Shown here piece after piece: positions 62,236-64,000 of a stretch of DNA of 64,000 bases. The notes under the pieces were generated by a model that saw only the letters and a list, made by a program, of their open reading frames with translations, was not told the DNA's origin and ran no database searches. The stretch's first letter is position 1. Each line of letters begins with the position of its first letter. The stretch comes from Scytonema hofmannii PCC 7110 (GTDB lineage: Bacteria; Cyanobacteriota; Cyanobacteriia; Cyanobacteriales; Nostocaceae): assembly GCF_000346485.2 (NCBI RefSeq), contig NZ_KQ976354.1:11568039-11632038 (forward strand), given 5' to 3'. A program made the position numbers and the translations under genes.

Positions 62236-62571
62236 TCAAGCAACTGCATATCCTGTATGGGGACGAACGTTAGGTGGATGAAATCCTAACACGATCTTAT
62301 CTTTGGGAATTCCTGCGTCTACTAATTCATAGGTAACGCCATCTTCTGTATCATCCCGTTGCACCCACACTTTGCCATCAATAATTTCAATATGGACTAA
62401 ACAACCATGAATTCGCTTCACACCATCCCAGCCCAAAGTAACGAGTAGATAGTTATCATTTTCGCTATCAAAGACTGTTTTACAATGAATGTCTCCGTGG
62501 GAGTAAGGAATTTGTGTATATGGAATTAATACATCTTTAATAATGCGTCGATAAGCGTCTAAGGTATCCAT
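62236..62571 (-). CDS. xisI: XisI, fdxN element excision controlling factor family
   Basis: A 111-aa protein with YRRIIKDVLIPYTQIPYSHG, GWDGVKRIHGCLVHIEIIDG, KVWVQRDDTEDGVTYELVDA, GIPKDKIVLGFHPPNVRPH, the full XisI pattern. In Anabaena, XisI with XisH controls excision of the fdxN element by the recombinase XisF during heterocyst development. Many cyanobacteria carry several xisHI pairs not linked to an element, as here: no recombinase or fdxN is present. Overlaps xisH by 13 bases. Confidence 0.94.
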   Translation of the reverse strand: MDTLDAYRRIIKDVLIPYTQIPYSHGDIHCKTVFDSENDNYLLVTLGWDGVKRIHGCLVHIEIIDGKVWVQRDDTEDGVTYELVDAGIPKDKIVLGFHPPNVRPHTGYAVA

Positions 62572-62975
62572 TGCACAATCGTCTCACTATCAGGATTGAA
62601 TACGACTAGATAAAGATTCTCGCTCTCTATTAAAAGTTTACCAATTGGTTCCTCAAACAAAGCCGTAAATATATTGTCGCGTACTGCTAAATACAATGTC
62701 CGTTCAGGTTCAAGACGCCGAATAACAGCCCGGTAAGTGACAAATCCTCCTATAGCGGATTTTAAATCTTCCATTTCCGAAGGACTCACAAAACTTTTAA
62801 TTTCTACAGCTATCTTTTTATTTCCCTGTTCTGCTGCTAGCAGTCGTTGTGCTCCCAAATCTACATACATATCTTTCTGCCCCCATTTTAGATGCAAAGG
62901 GTCGTCTGTAATTGTCCAACCGTCTTTAAGCAAAGCGTTTTTAACAGCATCATGATAGATATCTCTTGCTGGCAT
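62559..62975 (-). CDS. xisH: XisH, fdxN element excision controlling factor family
   Basis: A 138-aa protein: PARDIYHDAVKNALLKDGWT, DMYVDLGAQRLLAAEQGNKK, IAVEIKSFVSPSEMEDLKSA and IGGFVTYRAVIRRLEPERTL. The D-x-G...E-x-K arrangement (DLGA...VEIKSF) is of the restriction-nuclease-like fold, so XisH may be a nuclease-related protein. It is the first gene of the xisHI unit. No other part of an excision system lies nearby. Confidence 0.94.
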   Translation of the reverse strand: MPARDIYHDAVKNALLKDGWTITDDPLHLKWGQKDMYVDLGAQRLLAAEQGNKKIAVEIKSFVSPSEMEDLKSAIGGFVTYRAVIRRLEPERTLYLAVRDNIFTALFEEPIGKLLIESENLYLVVFNPDSETIVQWIP

Positions 62976-63177
62976 ATCAAAATAAATTAGTACAAATGCT
63001 GAAGAAATTGTGTTTCAGTATCCATCTTTACACATAGCCAAACGTTTTTCAGTGCAATGAATCACGAGCGTCAACTCATTCAACAAGTGAATGGATAAGT
63101 GAGGAGAATCTACAGTCAATGGCAAATGACTTGCAAGAATGGGAGGAATACTCCTCCCCTTACATCAAGAAACAGTA

Positions 63178-63804
63178 TTAATTCATAGTTACTTTTTCTT
63201 CAGTTTTCTTAGCTGTCAACTTTTTCTTTAGTGCAGCAAGTAATCCTGCTGCTATAGTTCCTCCTATCGTCGCAGGTTCGGGAACTTGCTTTGTGACTAC
63301 CGGATTATTCGTGCTATCAAAGCTACCGGAAGGAGCACCAACACTAGCTGTAGGAGACGCGTATGACTCTATTAGAAATCCTGTGCTACTATCCAAATCG
63401 CTACCAACAATACTTAACAAAAAAAGCTCTCCTTTAGTGAAAAAATTACCATTTGGTTGGAGTGGTATATCTCTTAGAGCATAATACCCTCCTGAAAGCT
63501 CTGCTAATTCTCCTTGTGATGGGACTTCTTCAAGTCGTTGGGTGAAAGCAGGAGCAATATTATTACCTGACCAATTGGCTTCAAAATCATCAAATTCATT
63601 GATGGAAGAGTTACTGGGAACAAACTCAATCAAACCATTCCCATTTGAATCTGTACCTGAGAAAAAGCCGGACAAGGAACCACCACCAGAAAAACCATCT
63701 ACAAAGAAAGATATTTTGGCAGCATTTGCGGGATTTGCTTCAAAAGCAAAACCTAAAGCAACTCCAGCAAGTGTAATTGTGAGTTTAGACAAACATGATT
63801 TCAT
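63178..63804 (-). CDS. PEP-CTERM sorting domain protein
   Basis: A 208-aa product from ATG 63804, where a signal peptide starts (MKSCLSKLTITLAGVALGF, cleavage at ANA-A). The frame is open to 63933, but that part precedes the signal peptide. The mature part is Gly/Ser/Asn rich. Near the C-terminus VPEPATIGGTIAAGLLAALK is the PEP-CTERM signal with hydrophobic helix, followed by a basic tail, recognised by exosortase for surface sorting. The function of the body is unknown. Confidence 0.9.
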   Translation of the reverse strand: MKSCLSKLTITLAGVALGFAFEANPANAAKISFFVDGFSGGGSLSGFFSGTDSNGNGLIEFVPSNSSINEFDDFEANWSGNNIAPAFTQRLEEVPSQGELAELSGGYYALRDIPLQPNGNFFTKGELFLLSIVGSDLDSSTGFLIESYASPTASVGAPSGSFDSTNNPVVTKQVPEPATIGGTIAAGLLAALKKKLTAKKTEEKVTMN

Positions 63805-63919
63805 GGAAATTACCCTAATACTTAAAACGTGTAAAGTAGGATGAGGATGAACTTTTAAACCAAGACTATTAAGAGCGAACAGGTTATTTTCTACGAAAAT
63901 AGCTGTGGCTAACGAACTA

Positions 63920-64000
63920 CATCGCTTCTTCACAAAAACTCTTCTTTTAGATAAGAGATTGTAAAGAAATCAAACCGAGCGCAGTAGTTTTTGGCCAAGA
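63920..64000 (+). repeat. 81-base perfect direct repeat, copy 2, at window edge
   Basis: Identical to 53631-53711. It runs to the last base of the window, so its full length is unknown. Lies upstream of the PEP-CTERM gene. Confidence 0.95.

Overview
The window looks like a filamentous, probably heterocyst-forming cyanobacterium (Nostocales type). The evidence is the frequent HIP1 octamer GCGATCGC, a cytochrome c6 gene with a thylakoid-lumen signal peptide, a ChlH/CobN-family large chelatase subunit, a kdp operon of the Anabaena type (KdpG present, KdpD reduced to its N-terminal part), a XisH/XisI pair, a PEP-CTERM protein, and many short tandem heptamer and palindromic repeats of the kind common in these genomes. 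No rRNA, tRNA, intact transposase or CRISPR array was seen.

Region 1 (1-11.0 kb) is a polysaccharide biosynthesis cluster: six family-2 glycosyltransferases (one cut by the window edge, two of them tandem paralogues), two GT4 glycosyltransferases and one polytopic O-antigen polymerase/ligase-like protein. Region 2 (11.2-16.2 kb) holds small genes: a signal-peptide protein, an antitoxin with a frameshifted RelE-type toxin, two exported TPR proteins, cytochrome c6, a two-helix membrane protein, and a HicB-like/VapB-like/truncated-PIN operon. Region 3 (16.6-20.3 kb) has an Rnl5-like RNA ligase followed by two different AAA ATPases on the same strand.

Region 4 (20.5-38.6 kb, minus strand) is the outstanding locus: a fused TcB-TcC protein (2537 aa) with a C-terminal cargo region I could not assign, a coupled 181-aa ORF that may be an immunity protein, and a very large TcA-like protein (3312 aa). 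Together these would form an injecting Tc (ABC) toxin. Region 5 (39.6-44.8 kb) carries a PLP-dependent threonine/serine dehydratase, a carotenoid-desaturase-like flavoprotein, a methyltransferase and a membrane histidine kinase. Region 6 (45.2-51.7 kb) is kdpA-kdpB-kdpG-kdpC-kdpD for high-affinity potassium uptake. KdpD has only the sensor N-terminus plus a Usp domain, so a separate kinase must signal if the system works by phosphorylation.

Region 7 (51.7-64 kb) mixes an amidase, a GNAT acetyltransferase, a putative double-glycine leader peptide, a CobN/ChlH-type chelatase, a DUF433/DUF5615 toxin-antitoxin pair, a retropepsin-like protein, XisI/XisH and a PEP-CTERM protein with much debris: a frameshifted DUF4365 gene, a 5'-truncated PIN gene, and partial copies of the chelatase, of the desaturase 3' end and of a small antitoxin-like gene. 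An 81-base perfect repeat links 53.6 kb with the window end. Noncoding repeats have also entered genes, most strikingly an in-frame block of about 35 codons inside the chelatase.
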